Shown: positions 12,201 through 23,200 of the stretch, one piece after another | Layout of the letters: each line of letters starts with the position of its first letter | Numbering within the stretch: position 1 is the stretch's first letter | Assembly: GCA_030544235.1 (NCBI GenBank) | Contig: CM060461.1 | Coordinates: forward strand, 7,013,449 to 7,077,448 | Reading direction: 5' to 3' | Length of the DNA: 64,000 nucleotides | Source: Lepturacanthus savala | Lineage: Eukaryota > Chordata > Actinopteri > Scombriformes > Trichiuridae | Notes under the pieces: generated by a model | Databases searched by the model: none | What the model was told of the DNA's origin: nothing | The model's input: only the letters and a program-made list of their open reading frames with translations | Translations under genes and position numbers: made by a program

Positions 12201-13470
12201 GTTTGCGCCTGCTTCCCTCAAGCACACACACACAACCGCACTCCTTTCTTCCCCCCAATCACCTCTTTCATATCCTCAGAAGCCAACTGGACAAACTTCA
12301 ACCAGCGAAACGGGGGTGGACGAAGTGTTTCTCACCAACCTATTGATCTTTGGTGTAGCTTTGGACGGAATCGCAACGTGTCGGCTTCAAGGATTTTATC
12401 ATGATGCTAGAGTTTAAGTGTTAATCTTGTGAAGATATCCAGGAAATGTGGAATGGCGGTTTACCACACTGGACCTGCCTCCCGCATGCTGAAGAGTTGA
12501 TGATTAATCCTATAAACACTACTAGCTGCATCTCATGATCTCATGATGCTGTTCTTCTGTCAGAATGGCAAACCTAGTCAACAGTGGTCCATTACACTGG
12601 TTATGAATGGTACGTGCACATTTTTAAATTTGAAAACAATCAGTTTTAATCACACTTTAGCTGTGTAATTTTAAATATACAGATGTATCACACAGCTTTT
12701 TATAGGCTCTTTTTTATATGTGAAAATGCTGTTGATTTTACAGCAGCAGCATTATTGTGTAATTAGTGTAATTATAGTGATCGTGGCAATATTTCTCTCT
12801 CAAGCAAACTTTATTTCCCTGATGTTCGTTTACTTTATGATTTTTAATATTTTTTTTCTTAAGTCTCCTCTCTGTGCCCTTACACATCTCATCTTGTGCT
12901 TTATGTCCATCTGTAGTTATCTGGATTATACAGCAGAGACTCAGCAATACAAACCAGAGGGGTTTTTATCATTTAATGCCTTTAGCACAGTCGACTACAG
13001 ACATTCCACCAATATTCCTTATGTTTCTGATGTTCTTGTAGTCTGGTCGCACCGTTAATGAAATGAGGCATGTTTGAGATGCACACTTTTATTTCCCCTG
13101 TAATTTATTTTATCATGAAAAATCATATGCTGTAAGACATTTTTGATACATGGCTCAACATGAATTTTGAAAGCTGTGTTTAGAATGGGATCAATTGCAA
13201 TCCAATGTCTTAAATAAATGCACTTGCATCAATAGAACTGCACTATTTAAATCGCTGTCAAACTGAATTTAAATAGTGATTTGATCATTTACTGGTCACT
13301 GCTCACAGCAGTTGCATGTGTTTGACGAACCATAAGGGATCACTATTGTTGCAGACAATAAAATTTGATATACTGTTATTACTGCTGTGTAATGAATGCA
13401 TCTGGCTCCCAATGAAAGGACAAGAAACACAAACTACTCAATACAATAAACCTTTATTTGCACACTTGGC
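12201..13470 (+). other. gipc2: gipc2 3' untranslated region (approximate end)
   Basis: The sequence follows the TAA at 12,198-12,200. Poly(A) signals AATAAA occur at 13,213, 13,357 and 13,445, so the true end could be near 13.24, 13.38 or 13.47 kb. The last signal directly faces the txndc12 signal. Transcript data would be needed to choose. Confidence 0.55.
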
Positions 13471-14224
13471 TGTGTACATGTATAAAATACATCAACACAC
13501 TTAAAACAAAAAAAAATAATTCAGAGAGATATAGCTAAATCAGTATTGAGAAATTGGCAGGATTAAAATTAAGTCAGTGATTATTTTAAAGACTGGATAA
13601 TATAAATCAGAAGTACAGAGCCCATGTTGTAGTGCATGGGAAATAGTGTCACAGATAATTATTAATGTACTGTAGAGGATCTTTGGAAGCACATTACAGG
13701 AGGTGTTTATATATTTATTTTGACCGTAGTAACACATCATTGCTTTTGGCTGAAAATGCATTTGTGCAACTTCCTAAATCCAAAATAAGACTGAGTGACA
13801 AACATTTTATTTAGGTCTAAAACTTGGCAATTTGCAAATGTTGAGTTTGCATCCAACAGTATACGCAGCATAGCGTTCATCACACACTGCAGTTAACTGA
13901 CTTGAGTTGTTTAAATCCTCTACAGATACTAAATACAGTACATGGCAACAACAGTAGATTACAAATATTCATGATGTAAAACAAAGACATTAAAAGTCTG
14001 AACCTTGTAAGCTTAGAAGAGTTTGAAAAACCCTACAGGACAAAAAGAAATAAAGAAATACTCAGGCACCGACACCTTTGATGATATGACTATAAATATT
14101 GAGACATGTTTGTTTGGTGTGTGTGTATGTGGGGTGGTGGGGGGGAAGGGTCACAGGTCACTCTGGAGGCAGGCTCAGGTAGAGGAAGTGTAGCCCTTAC
14201 AGCCTGAAGCCCGTCTCTGCCTCC
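13435..14224 (-). other. txndc12: txndc12 3' untranslated region
   Basis: It lies downstream of the txndc12 stop on the minus strand and ends near the minus-strand AATAAA at 13,458-13,453. It includes a run that is G-rich on the plus strand (about 14,131-14,150) and C-rich in the mRNA. No other element is recognised. Confidence 0.6.
13445..13458. promoter_or_regulatory. Opposed poly(A) signals shared by gipc2 and txndc12
   Basis: AATAAA on the plus strand is followed after two bases by TTTATT, which is AATAAA on the minus strand. Cleavage normally occurs 10-30 nt past the signal. The two convergent mRNAs could therefore overlap by a few tens of bases if both signals are used. Confidence 0.6.
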
Positions 14225-17200
14225 TCACAGCTCGTCTCCAGTGTGACCCTGTTTGAAGGCATCGCCCGTCAGCTTCTCCTGAGCCTCCTTCATCCCGGAT
14301 ATAACTGAGAGGAAAGCAGGGAACAAAAGTCTCATTATTACAATTAAAGACATTCAAGAGAATCCTGTAACTCAATATTAACCTCAAATATGTCTTGTTT
14401 CTTCATTTCATGAAAACATCTTAAAGTGTTAAAGTAAAGCCACTAAATAATAATAATCATCATGAGGGTTTTTACCTTGTTCTGCACTGCTGTAGAAGTA
14501 CTTGTAGTTTGGATTTCCATTTTTGTTTGTGATTTCAGGGTGGACTTTGCCGCTGGGATCTGTAAACAGAGTAGAAAGATTGACAGTTTCATTAAAACTC
14601 AAACAACATAGGGCTGCAAATCCCCATGTGATTCATTTCTAAATTGCTTATTCTTTCTCTTCATTTACCGTCTATTTGTTTGGTCTATAAATGATTTGTT
14701 TTCTTGAACCAACGTTCAAATTTAAAGATCTTCTGTTCATTAATATAGAAGAAGCTGGACTCTTGTTTTTTTGCTTAAAGAAAAGGGATAAAGGATTATT
14801 GAAATTGCTGTTAATTCATTTTTTGTTGATCAAAAAACACAGTTTCATATAATTCAATTTTATGTTTTTCCTATGATTAGTTAATTTAATCTTTGCACAC
14901 TGGTTATTTTTACTATCAAGCATCTGTGAGAATTTAGGATGCAACAGTCAGTTTTATCTTTCTCTTATTAAAATGCATTGCAATAAATTCACCAATCCTT
15001 GTAATTTGCGTTGAAAAACATTATGACTTTCTCAGTACACAAACGTATGAAAAAGAACTTGCAACTGAAACTTCTTGAAATCCAGCTCACTGAAACTAAG
15101 TGTAACTCTGCATGAAATCCATGAAGTGTTTGCACAAAAGGTGACTAAACCTCCTGCATACCAAGGAAAAGAATCCGAGGAATGTATCCACCGTCAGGAC
15201 TAAAGGCTTCATCCTTTGGCTCCTCCTCGTCCTGTTCAAATTACAGATAACAGATCATGTATTCCAGCAATATCTAAACAATGGATATGTTCTGTTAGAT
15301 TTTAGGTCAAAGAAAGACGCATGAAGGTGTGTTTCAGTAAAAATAGTAAAGTCACATTTCTTACCTCCACATTGACCATTATAAAGTTGTGTGCGAGTTC
15401 AGAGATTTCCTTGGATTCAGCAAACTTGGGCTTTAGTGCTGATGTAAAAAGAAGCAACAATCAGTGTTTATCACCATGGAGCTGCAGGACAAGTCACAAT
15501 ATCATCACTGTTATGTCTCAGCATCGTTGAAACAAAGTCGCCTTGTGTCTAAGATTTTCAGAGAAGTTTCTATGCAGGTTTCTTAAATATAGTGGCATCA
15601 ATACGAGTTATAATTTTTTATCTTCATCAATCTCATCTTCTAATTCTTAGTTTAAGAATGAGATCTTTGTGAAGTATCGGTACAATACACAGGAAATTAA
15701 AGACTTTCAAATCTGCTTGTGCCTTTTTTTTTTTTTTTAACTCTATGGTGTCTCTAAATTGATGGATGACCAAAGTGCTAAACTCCACCCATGGGTCCTT
15801 CACACTTTCCCAGCAGCCCTTCCTCCCACAGACCTGGATTTGCACTTCTTGTTGTCTTGTTTGCTCACATTGCAGATTTTTTATTTGGCTGAGCTTGTTG
15901 GATGGACTCGCTGTATGAAAATATTCTTTGGTTTGCTCTAAACACACAAATGACTCATTTAAAACATGGATGGAAACAGCCAGCGCAAAATAAGGAGAAC
16001 AAGTTATTCATATCCTCCTTTTTAGGCATTTTTTAATAGCGTGTAGTAATATTTAAGAAACCAGTCAAAATCATGACTTTCTACTGGCAAGGTCACTGGC
16101 TGGAATCCTGTCTTTACAATGATGTGACGTCAGCAAAGGTTCATTGTTGAGAATACAATATCCTTATTTGGATATGCAGTAAAATGCTGTGTTTGGTGTT
16201 AACATTGGTTCTCTTCCATTGAACTACAATAAATGTTCATCCAACACATCCTGGTCTCCTGGTGGCTTCTTCTATTTAAGAGTCTATCACATTGTCCTTA
16301 AAATAAAAGTTTCATAATGGCTTTATTTAATAAAAAAAATGACAGAACAGTCTGAATGAGCCATGTCACCATTAAATCCTTATTCATTGATGCATGTTTT
16401 TATAACTGCAGAGAGAACGACGTTGTACCTTTGCAGGCTCCACACCAGCTCTTATGGATGATGACCATTATGGGCAGCCCGCTGTCAACACAAAAACACA
16501 TCAAGTTTTCCAAAAGCTAGTTCCAACCACTGCTTTAACACCAAAACTGAAAACCAGTAACTCTGGCAAACACCAAATGATCTTTGGGAAAACATTAAAT
16601 ACAAGCTGGTATCAACTTTTCAAAGGGGATTTTTTTTCTGTCAAGCTGTTTTAGGCTTGAGGGCGGCGCTACTACTTGTTACAGGAAGTGTTGTAGTATT
16701 TCATCTGTCTTTGTGAACTCACCTGGCCTGAGCTTCATTTTTGCCATCGTCCAGTGTCCTCCAGTGGATGTTATCTCCAAACCCTGCAGGGATGAATGCA
16801 TTAATGAGCTCAGGAGCATTGTCTCACTACTGGTATTATATTTCTACAACAGGGTGGGTCTGCCCTAAATAGATTATCACTAAAAGGAACAGTCAGTCAA
16901 ATACCTGAATGGTAATTTAATATTAACCTGGAGGTATACACGACTCTGCATTGTTGTGTTCTCCTGTTTTACCAAGGTAAAGGTGTGTCATGCATCCTGG
17001 AAGTTCCGCTTGTGACTACAATGTTTGTTTTAGATTTGAATGATGATATGTCATTTTGTTGCTCCGGGTGTGTTAATCAGGGCACGAATATTAAACAGGT
17101 GCTAATACTCAACTAGCAGCAATACATTTATAGCTTAGAAAAATCTTACGTTACTCATTAATGTATGTCCTTTCAGAAAAATGTGTGAACTTTGTTTCAT

Positions 17201-18748
17201 CTCATCTAAAAGGATTTGTAAAACTAACATCAGTTTATAATAAAACTCCAATTCACTATTATTATTCCATTATCATCAGATAATGGTGAAAAAACCTCCA
17301 TTGCATTTAACTATGTATGTAATGCTACATGTAGTATGCATATTTTCATTTATTATGAATATTTGGGTTCTGAACATAAACTGATAAAGTTATATCTTGA
17401 AGGAATCACACTGAAAAAGCTTAAGACAACATAAGGACACTAGAAGAAGTTTATTTGATCCGACTGACCTGACGCTTCATATCAGAATCAGATTTATTGG
17501 TCAACTATACGCATATACAAGATTTTGGGCTCAGTTTTTACTTTTCTCTCATTCATAGAACACAGTTGAGACTTTTTCCTCTGGCAGGAAGCTGCAGGTC
17601 ATCAAGACCAGAACCTCCTGTCACAACAACAGCTTCTTCCCATCCACAGCTGTTCTCATAAATGAGTCCTGAGACCCCCCCCTCCACCCACTCCACAACA
17701 TGTGCTTCAATAACTCAGAGAAAACTTGCACAGACATTTCTTTGCACTCCTGACTTATGTTGCACAATATTTTTTTTATTATTTGTTATTTTGTAACCAC
17801 TATTTTATCATTCCCTCTATATTTTTGATATATTTAGTAAGGTTATTTGTTCTTTATTTTTATATTCTTTAAATTCTGTGTAAGTGAAAACTAACTTGGC
17901 AATAAACATGATTCTGTTTAACATAGAATAGTGATGCAGATAGTGCAAATAAGACAGTAGTTAAAAGGAAAAAGGACATCAATGCAAACAAAAAATGACG
18001 AGATGGTTTCATTATGTTACAAAAACTATAATTATATATATGAGGTAGAAACAGGAGAGAGGGTCTAGCTCAGGTCAAAGGTGAGTGATTCACCACCGTT
18101 CACATTTAATAACAACAACATGTTGCTATGTTTTACTGTAGTTGGATCAGGAGTCAAGTACAAGCACTCAGAAGGAGCAGGCAGCTATTACTGGTCACTA
18201 ATAACTTCAACTCCTGTTGTGACATCACAACAGGAGCCATTTTTAAATGACTTGAGTTCAGACAGGTTTCAGCATCACTACAGAGAAGCTCAGACCACAG
18301 CAGAATGGATGGGTGCTTTTATTTTCTTATTTCACAGTTTCACAGTAGGAAAACCAGATATCTTAATATTTACTCACAAGCACTAAAATGTATATATTTT
18401 TTATAATATGGCCTCTTTAAACAGACTTGAGCAATAATTAAACCCCCCTTTAAACATTAAAGTCGAGTTAAATTGAACTGCTGCTGTAGAAGTGAAGTAC
18501 CTGGTCAGGACGCTCACTTCAATGAAGCAGGATGCTGCTGCTGCACAAAGACAGAGCAGCAGCAGCAGCTGCTGCTATCAATGAAGCTGTCCCTACTCAT
18601 CCTGCTCCGCTTTCACTTCCCCACATTAACTCGTGAAAACACACTCACCTTTACCGCTGGCGGCTTCCACCACCTCCTGGAAACACGACAGAGACAGCAG
18701 GACCTGCAGAGACGAAAACACCGCGACTTTAAATAGAGACGGCTGCAT
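14225..18748 (-). CDS. txndc12: Thioredoxin domain-containing protein 12 (ERp18/ERp19), complete
   Basis: Seven coding exons on the minus strand: 18748-18649, 16783-16723, 16481-16429, 15438-15365, 15231-15162, 14559-14476 and 14304-14225. They total 522 nt and 173 aa, against 172 in human. TXNDC12 is a small thioredoxin-fold oxidoreductase of the ER lumen. The start at 18,748 opens a hydrophobic signal peptide (MQPSLFKVAVFSSLQVLLSL). The mature part has GFGDNIHWRTLDDGK, then HKSWCGACK with the two active-site cysteines near residues 67 and 70, and DGGYIPRILFLDPSGK, which holds the cis-proline. It ends KEAQEKLTGDAF...GDEL, where human has EDEL; GDEL should still act as a KDEL-type retrieval signal (inference). 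The neighbour btf3l4 is head to head, as in other vertebrates. The single-exon KTI12 gene that lies close to human TXNDC12 is not seen. Confidence 0.96.
14610..14720. repeat. Probable fragment of the ATTAATC repeat family
   Basis: AGGGCTGCAAATC and the following TTTGGTCTATAAATGATTTG resemble the ends and middle of copies near 21 kb. The fragment lies in a txndc12 intron. Boundaries are uncertain. Confidence 0.4.
17480..17905 (+). mobile_element. Non-LTR retrotransposon 3' end fragment
   Basis: A plus-strand frame around 17,580-17,670 reads KLQVIKTRTS...NSFFPSTAVLINES and then stops. This matches the extreme C-terminus of fish LINE ORF2 proteins. An AT-rich tail with AATAAA follows (about 17,900). 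Upstream, CAGAATCAGATTTATTGG is a phrase common in fish retroelement 3' ends. The fragment is 5' truncated and not functional. The clade is uncertain. Confidence 0.6.
18110..18420 (-). mobile_element. TTAA-ended MITE-like repeat with perfect palindrome, copy 1
   Basis: Read on the minus strand from 18,420 it begins TTAAAGAGGCCATATTATAA and aligns along its length with 31,334-31,620, including AGTGCTTGTGAGTAAATATT and GTGATGCTGAAA. The palindrome CTCCTGTTGTGA-CA-TCACAACAGGAG lies at 18,211-18,236. The far boundary is not clear. Confidence 0.65.
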
Positions 18749-18860
18749 TTCGGCTGGCTTTTCTCTCACCGATGGTCTCAGGGAGCGATAATGGCAGTGA
18801 GTGACTGTCCGTAAACGGCGACCCGGAAGTTCAACCCCCCGCACATTTCACAATAAAGGT
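18749..18860 (-). promoter_or_regulatory. txndc12: txndc12 5' UTR and core promoter region
   Basis: Immediately upstream of the txndc12 ATG the sequence is locally GC-richer. It contains an ETS-type CCCGGAAGT (18,822-18,830, plus-strand reading). No TATA box is seen. Position and motif suggest a housekeeping-type promoter; the start site is inferred. Confidence 0.5.
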
Positions 18861-20222
18861 CTGTCCCATTCAAGATGAAGAGTTTCCGCCTCTTTCTATA
18901 ATTCAGCAAGTGATAACATAAACAACATATATAAATTATGAAGAATTCAACCAATTTTTGGTTAGATGTGATTTGTCATTTTTATAATAAACGCCCCATT
19001 AAAGATGATATAATATACTTGGAATTTGAACACCCTAAAATAATATTTTTTTTAAAGATAGAAACTGTTTCATATAAATATGAAATACAAATAAATATAC
19101 ATTACGATGGAATATATGTTATTGTTTAGACTACACATTTAATACATTTTAACGAACTTTATTGAATTTTTCAATGTACATTTAGAACAACATTACAGAT
19201 ACAGGGCATATTATAATAATAATTGATTACAGTACTAAAAGCCAACTATAATATTGTCAAAGTAAAGGTGCAGATCTGGAGTCTAAATGGAGTTTACAAC
19301 AAACTTATGGGTTTCATTCCATAATTTTTAGGTAAACCGACATGACTAATATAAGCGGACAGATGTGATTCATTTTTCCATTTTTGGGGGCCGTTCACGT
19401 GACGTCACATCCACACCACCGCGTGTTCCGGTCTGCGGGTTCAAATGTCAAGTTAGACAACAAAATAAGAGAGCTACACCGGAAATAAAGTTTAAAGCCA
19501 AAACATTTTTAAAATATGATATTTATTTAGGATTCACGCAATAAATGCCATATTATATATCATTATACATAGCTTTACTTTCGATTATGTCATATTTCCT
19601 TTACATATATCGCTAAAAATGTACGACAGTGTAAATTGTGATGATTTTATTTTGAAGTCAGAGTTGAAAGTATGTTATATTGCTGCTGACTTGACATGAG
19701 GTATTAGCAGTGTTGCTTCATCCTCATTACCAACGAGAAGATCAGCTAAACGGGCTGCAAATTTATTTATCACAGGTAAAATATATTTATTTCACCCTCG
19801 GGTTAATATACAAACCGACCTTGTTTATCTTTTTAACTGACTTTGGTTGTTTGATAAGCTATGAACAAAATAAAACGCGTTTATCTTGTTTCTTTAGCCA
19901 CTGACGCTATGCTAATATTAGCCAAATTAGCCTTTAAACGCTAACTCAGATAGCAACCTCACTACTAGAGAGCTGCTGTATCTTTAGAAGATATAAAAAC
20001 TTGTTGATATCAGTCAATTTTGTTGTCTTTGGTTAATATTGTCACGTTAGCCTCAGTGATGCTAGTTTAATGCTATATGACTAACTCCTGCTTTTCAGCA
20101 GATGACATGTGCTTTCCTTAAAAAAGCTACTTCTGTTAAATGGCATTTTGAATTGGTTCCCTTTTATGTGGAAATGTGATGATAAATTCATGTTAAAGTT
20201 GTTTTTATTTATTTTCACACAG
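18861..20222 (+). other. Intergenic head-to-head interval and probable btf3l4 5' UTR
   Basis: It separates the divergent txndc12 and btf3l4 genes. Upstream it is very AT-rich; around 19,380-19,490 it carries a compact cluster of promoter motifs. A GT donor at 19,776 (CACAG|GTAAAAT) could end a non-coding first exon of btf3l4. That exon is required because an acceptor at 20,221-20,222 lies only 7 nt before the ATG. The exon's extent is uncertain. Confidence 0.5.
19380..19490 (+). promoter_or_regulatory. btf3l4: Candidate btf3l4 promoter: overlapping E-box/CRE and ETS-like site
   Basis: CACGTG (19,396-19,401) overlaps a perfect CRE, TGACGTCA (19,400-19,407). ACCGGAAAT follows at 19,478-19,486. 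Such clusters are typical of CpG-type promoters bound by CREB/ATF, USF/MYC and ETS factors. The position between divergent genes supports promoter function; binding is inference. Confidence 0.55.
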
Positions 20223-20229
20223 CAACACT

Positions 20230-23200
20230 ATGAATCAAGAGAAGCTCGCCAAACTTCAGGCACAGGTCCGGATAGGTGGAAAGGTATGGTCATGGTTGTC
20301 TGTGTGTCTGTGTGTGTGTGTGTGTGTTCTGCATTACACAACAATCAAACCCTTTTAATGAAATGTCCTGTGTATCAGCATCGATCAGAGCTTTCAGAGG
20401 AGCTGTTCACTTTTGTCAGCTGCTGCTTGTTTTAAGGAGTGTGGTGGTATTCAGCATCTGCCAGGTCTTTTTTCCTCCTGACCTCAGCATATCCTTTATA
20501 TGGTGCTGGGAGAGCACTGGGCCCTCCATCTGTGGCCTCAGTGGCTTTGTTCACACTCATTGTGAGGTCTTTACCTCCCCTCCACACTTGGTGGCGTCAT
20601 TTTGTCGAGATAAAAGGCTCCTGTGCCTCTTTTGTGGATTGTGTCTGTCTTTTTCAAGTCGAATCGTCGAGTTATTTATAGGACACAACCCAAAGTTGAC
20701 CAAAGTGCTATACAGAGATTGAGAAATACAACAAATGAAACCAGAGACATAGCTGTGAGGCTAAAGGGGTCATTAGGAAAAAATACCAGATTCTCTAATA
20801 CCATTTTTAGGTTTTCTATGTTGGTAAATTGAATGTCTTTGGGCACCAATTTGGCCTGTCTAACACAGGGGTCAACATGTTTCACCATTGTCTCACATTT
20901 TATAAACTAAACAACCAATTAATTCATTGCGCAAATAATTGACTAATTCATTAATTAGTTCAGCGCTACATGTAATAATGGAATCACCTATATCTAATAA
21001 AGTGGAAAACAATCAACCTAAAAATAGTTTTAAAAAGAGTAAAAGCCATGACTTAATAATTTAATATTAGTTGTTTGGTCTATAAAATGTTTGAAATTCC
21101 CCAAAGTCCAAGATGATGTCTCAAATGTCTTTAGTCTACAACCCAAATACTTTTAATTAGAAATCCATAGAAGACTAAAGAAACCAGACGTTGAAATCAG
21201 AGAAATGTCAACTAATGAATTCATCAGCAACTATTTTCAGTAATTAATTAACTAATGATCAGGACATTCAGGACACTGATGGGCACAGATGACTCGTCTT
21301 TTTCCTGCAATCTCTTTAAATCGCTGAGTCATCACTACTCAGGAGCAGTGCTTCCTCTGCTGTTTCCTACAGTGGAGTTCCAGGTTCTTTAACTTATAGA
21401 AAACTTTAGAAATGAGACAAATGTACAGATAATAATAAAATTACTCCGATGACTGTCTTTAAAAATGCTGAGTACAGGATAGGTAGTTGGTCATTTGTTG
21501 TGTTAAACAGATTTAATTTTACAGCTGCCTCCTCAGAGCTGTTTAATAAAAAAATTCTGCCTAAACCAGGACGTGAAGAATGTCCCACATAGAGTAAAAA
21601 AGTCAGTGACCCAGTGGTATTTAACTTTTGGTCCATTCAGTCACGTAATCTCTTTGGCATGCACACCTGTTCCTCCCTCAGGGAACGGCCCGCAGGAAGA
21701 AAAAGGTTGTTCACAAAACGGCAACAGCTGACGACAAGAAGCTCCAAGGGTCGCTGAAGAAACTGGCAGTCAACAACATCGCAGGGATCGAAGAGGTGAG
21801 AGGCGACCAGCAGGATTCAAAGAGAGAATACCATCGCTGTTGTGCTGCAGCTGCACCGTTTGTTTTGTCTGAGGGTCCTGACTCTTTAGTCACGTTATAA
21901 GGAAAAGATAAAAAGAGGGAGAGCTCCACCAAAGTGTTTTCAGTCATTATCATTGAGTTTATTTTTAGGGCTTTTATCCATCTAGCTCTCAAAGTGTTTC
22001 AGATACATCAAAGCACACGCCAAGCTTGATGATAAGGCACCAGCCTGTCACACAAAAAGTCATTTAGCCTCATTCATGTCCAGGAGACTCACTTTGTTGA
22101 CGGTAATTATTTACCAAAATATCGAGGGTTCCTGCACGGTTTTAAAAAGTCTTAAAAGCTTTTATCATAGTGTTTGCTGTAGTTCATCATGTCCATAATG
22201 CTGTAACTACTACAGGTGAGGTTTTAGTGAAGAAATACATATTTTTCATGAATGTGGTACACTTCTAATCCCTTAAAATATGCCTTAACTACTACAGGTA
22301 AGAGTTTAGTGAAGACATATTTTATATGGATGAAATACACTTTTAATAAAAATATTAAAAAAAAAACATTTTCTTTGACTGTAAATATGTAAAATGGGTA
22401 TTAATTTTTATATAAATGGTCTTTAAAAGACTTAAAATTAACTTGGGAGGGAAAAAACTGTCAGAACCCTGATGTATCTTGTTAAAGATATCCAATATTA
22501 AATAAAATCAAGGAAAAATGTAAAAGACACTTTTTCTCACTGGGAAGTTTTTCCCTGTTCAAGTCCATCTTTGAAGCAGATCTGTGATTTTGGCTGTTTA
22601 CTGTACAGTAACAAACATCTGGACACACCTTCTCATTCAAAGGAATGTGAAGGTGTGGTTCTTGACTCTTTTGTTCCATGGTCAGCAGCCTCTTGTCTTC
22701 TAATGCTGTTAAAATGGATTCAAAGCTGTTTTCTATGTTATTTCCCCCCCATTTTTTAGCTCATTGTTTTGCAGTTTTGCGTCAGATTCTACTTTTTCCT
22801 CCACTTTACCTTCTGTTCGTCTTCTTCTTCTGTTCAGGTGAATATGATAAAAGACGACGGCACGGTGATCCACTTCAACAACCCTAAAGTGCAGGCGTCT
22901 CTGTCCGCCAACACCTTCGCCATCACGGGCCACGCTGAGACCAAGCAGCTGACGGAGATGCTGCCAGGCATCCTGAGCCAGCTGGGAGCCGACAGCCTCA
23001 GCAGCCTGCGCAAGCTGGCCGAGCAGTTCCCACGGCAATGTGCGTACACACACACACGTGCAGCGACATTCCCAGACACAAGGTCAAGGCCGTCTGTCGT
23101 CGTGTATACAAATCTCAGGAATATTTATTGAGGTTTGAGAGATCGTCTTTGCAGAAACAGCTGAATTTCTGAATATTTTAATGAAAACGGAGGCAGCAGA

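Larger units (their letters stand above)
16784..18648 (-). other. txndc12 intron 1
   Basis: The largest txndc12 intron. It contains a LINE 3'-end fragment (about 17,480-17,905) and a TTAA-ended repeat carrying a perfect palindrome (about 18,110-18,420). No nested KTI12-like open frame is present; the longest frames here are about 100 codons and show no homology I recognise. Confidence 0.75.
21796..22837 (+). other. btf3l4 intron with an 83-bp tandem duplication and a Tc1-like end
   Basis: It contains an imperfect 83-bp direct repeat around 22,205-22,345 and a Tc1-type terminal fragment at about 22,600-22,660. The remainder looks unique. Confidence 0.7.
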
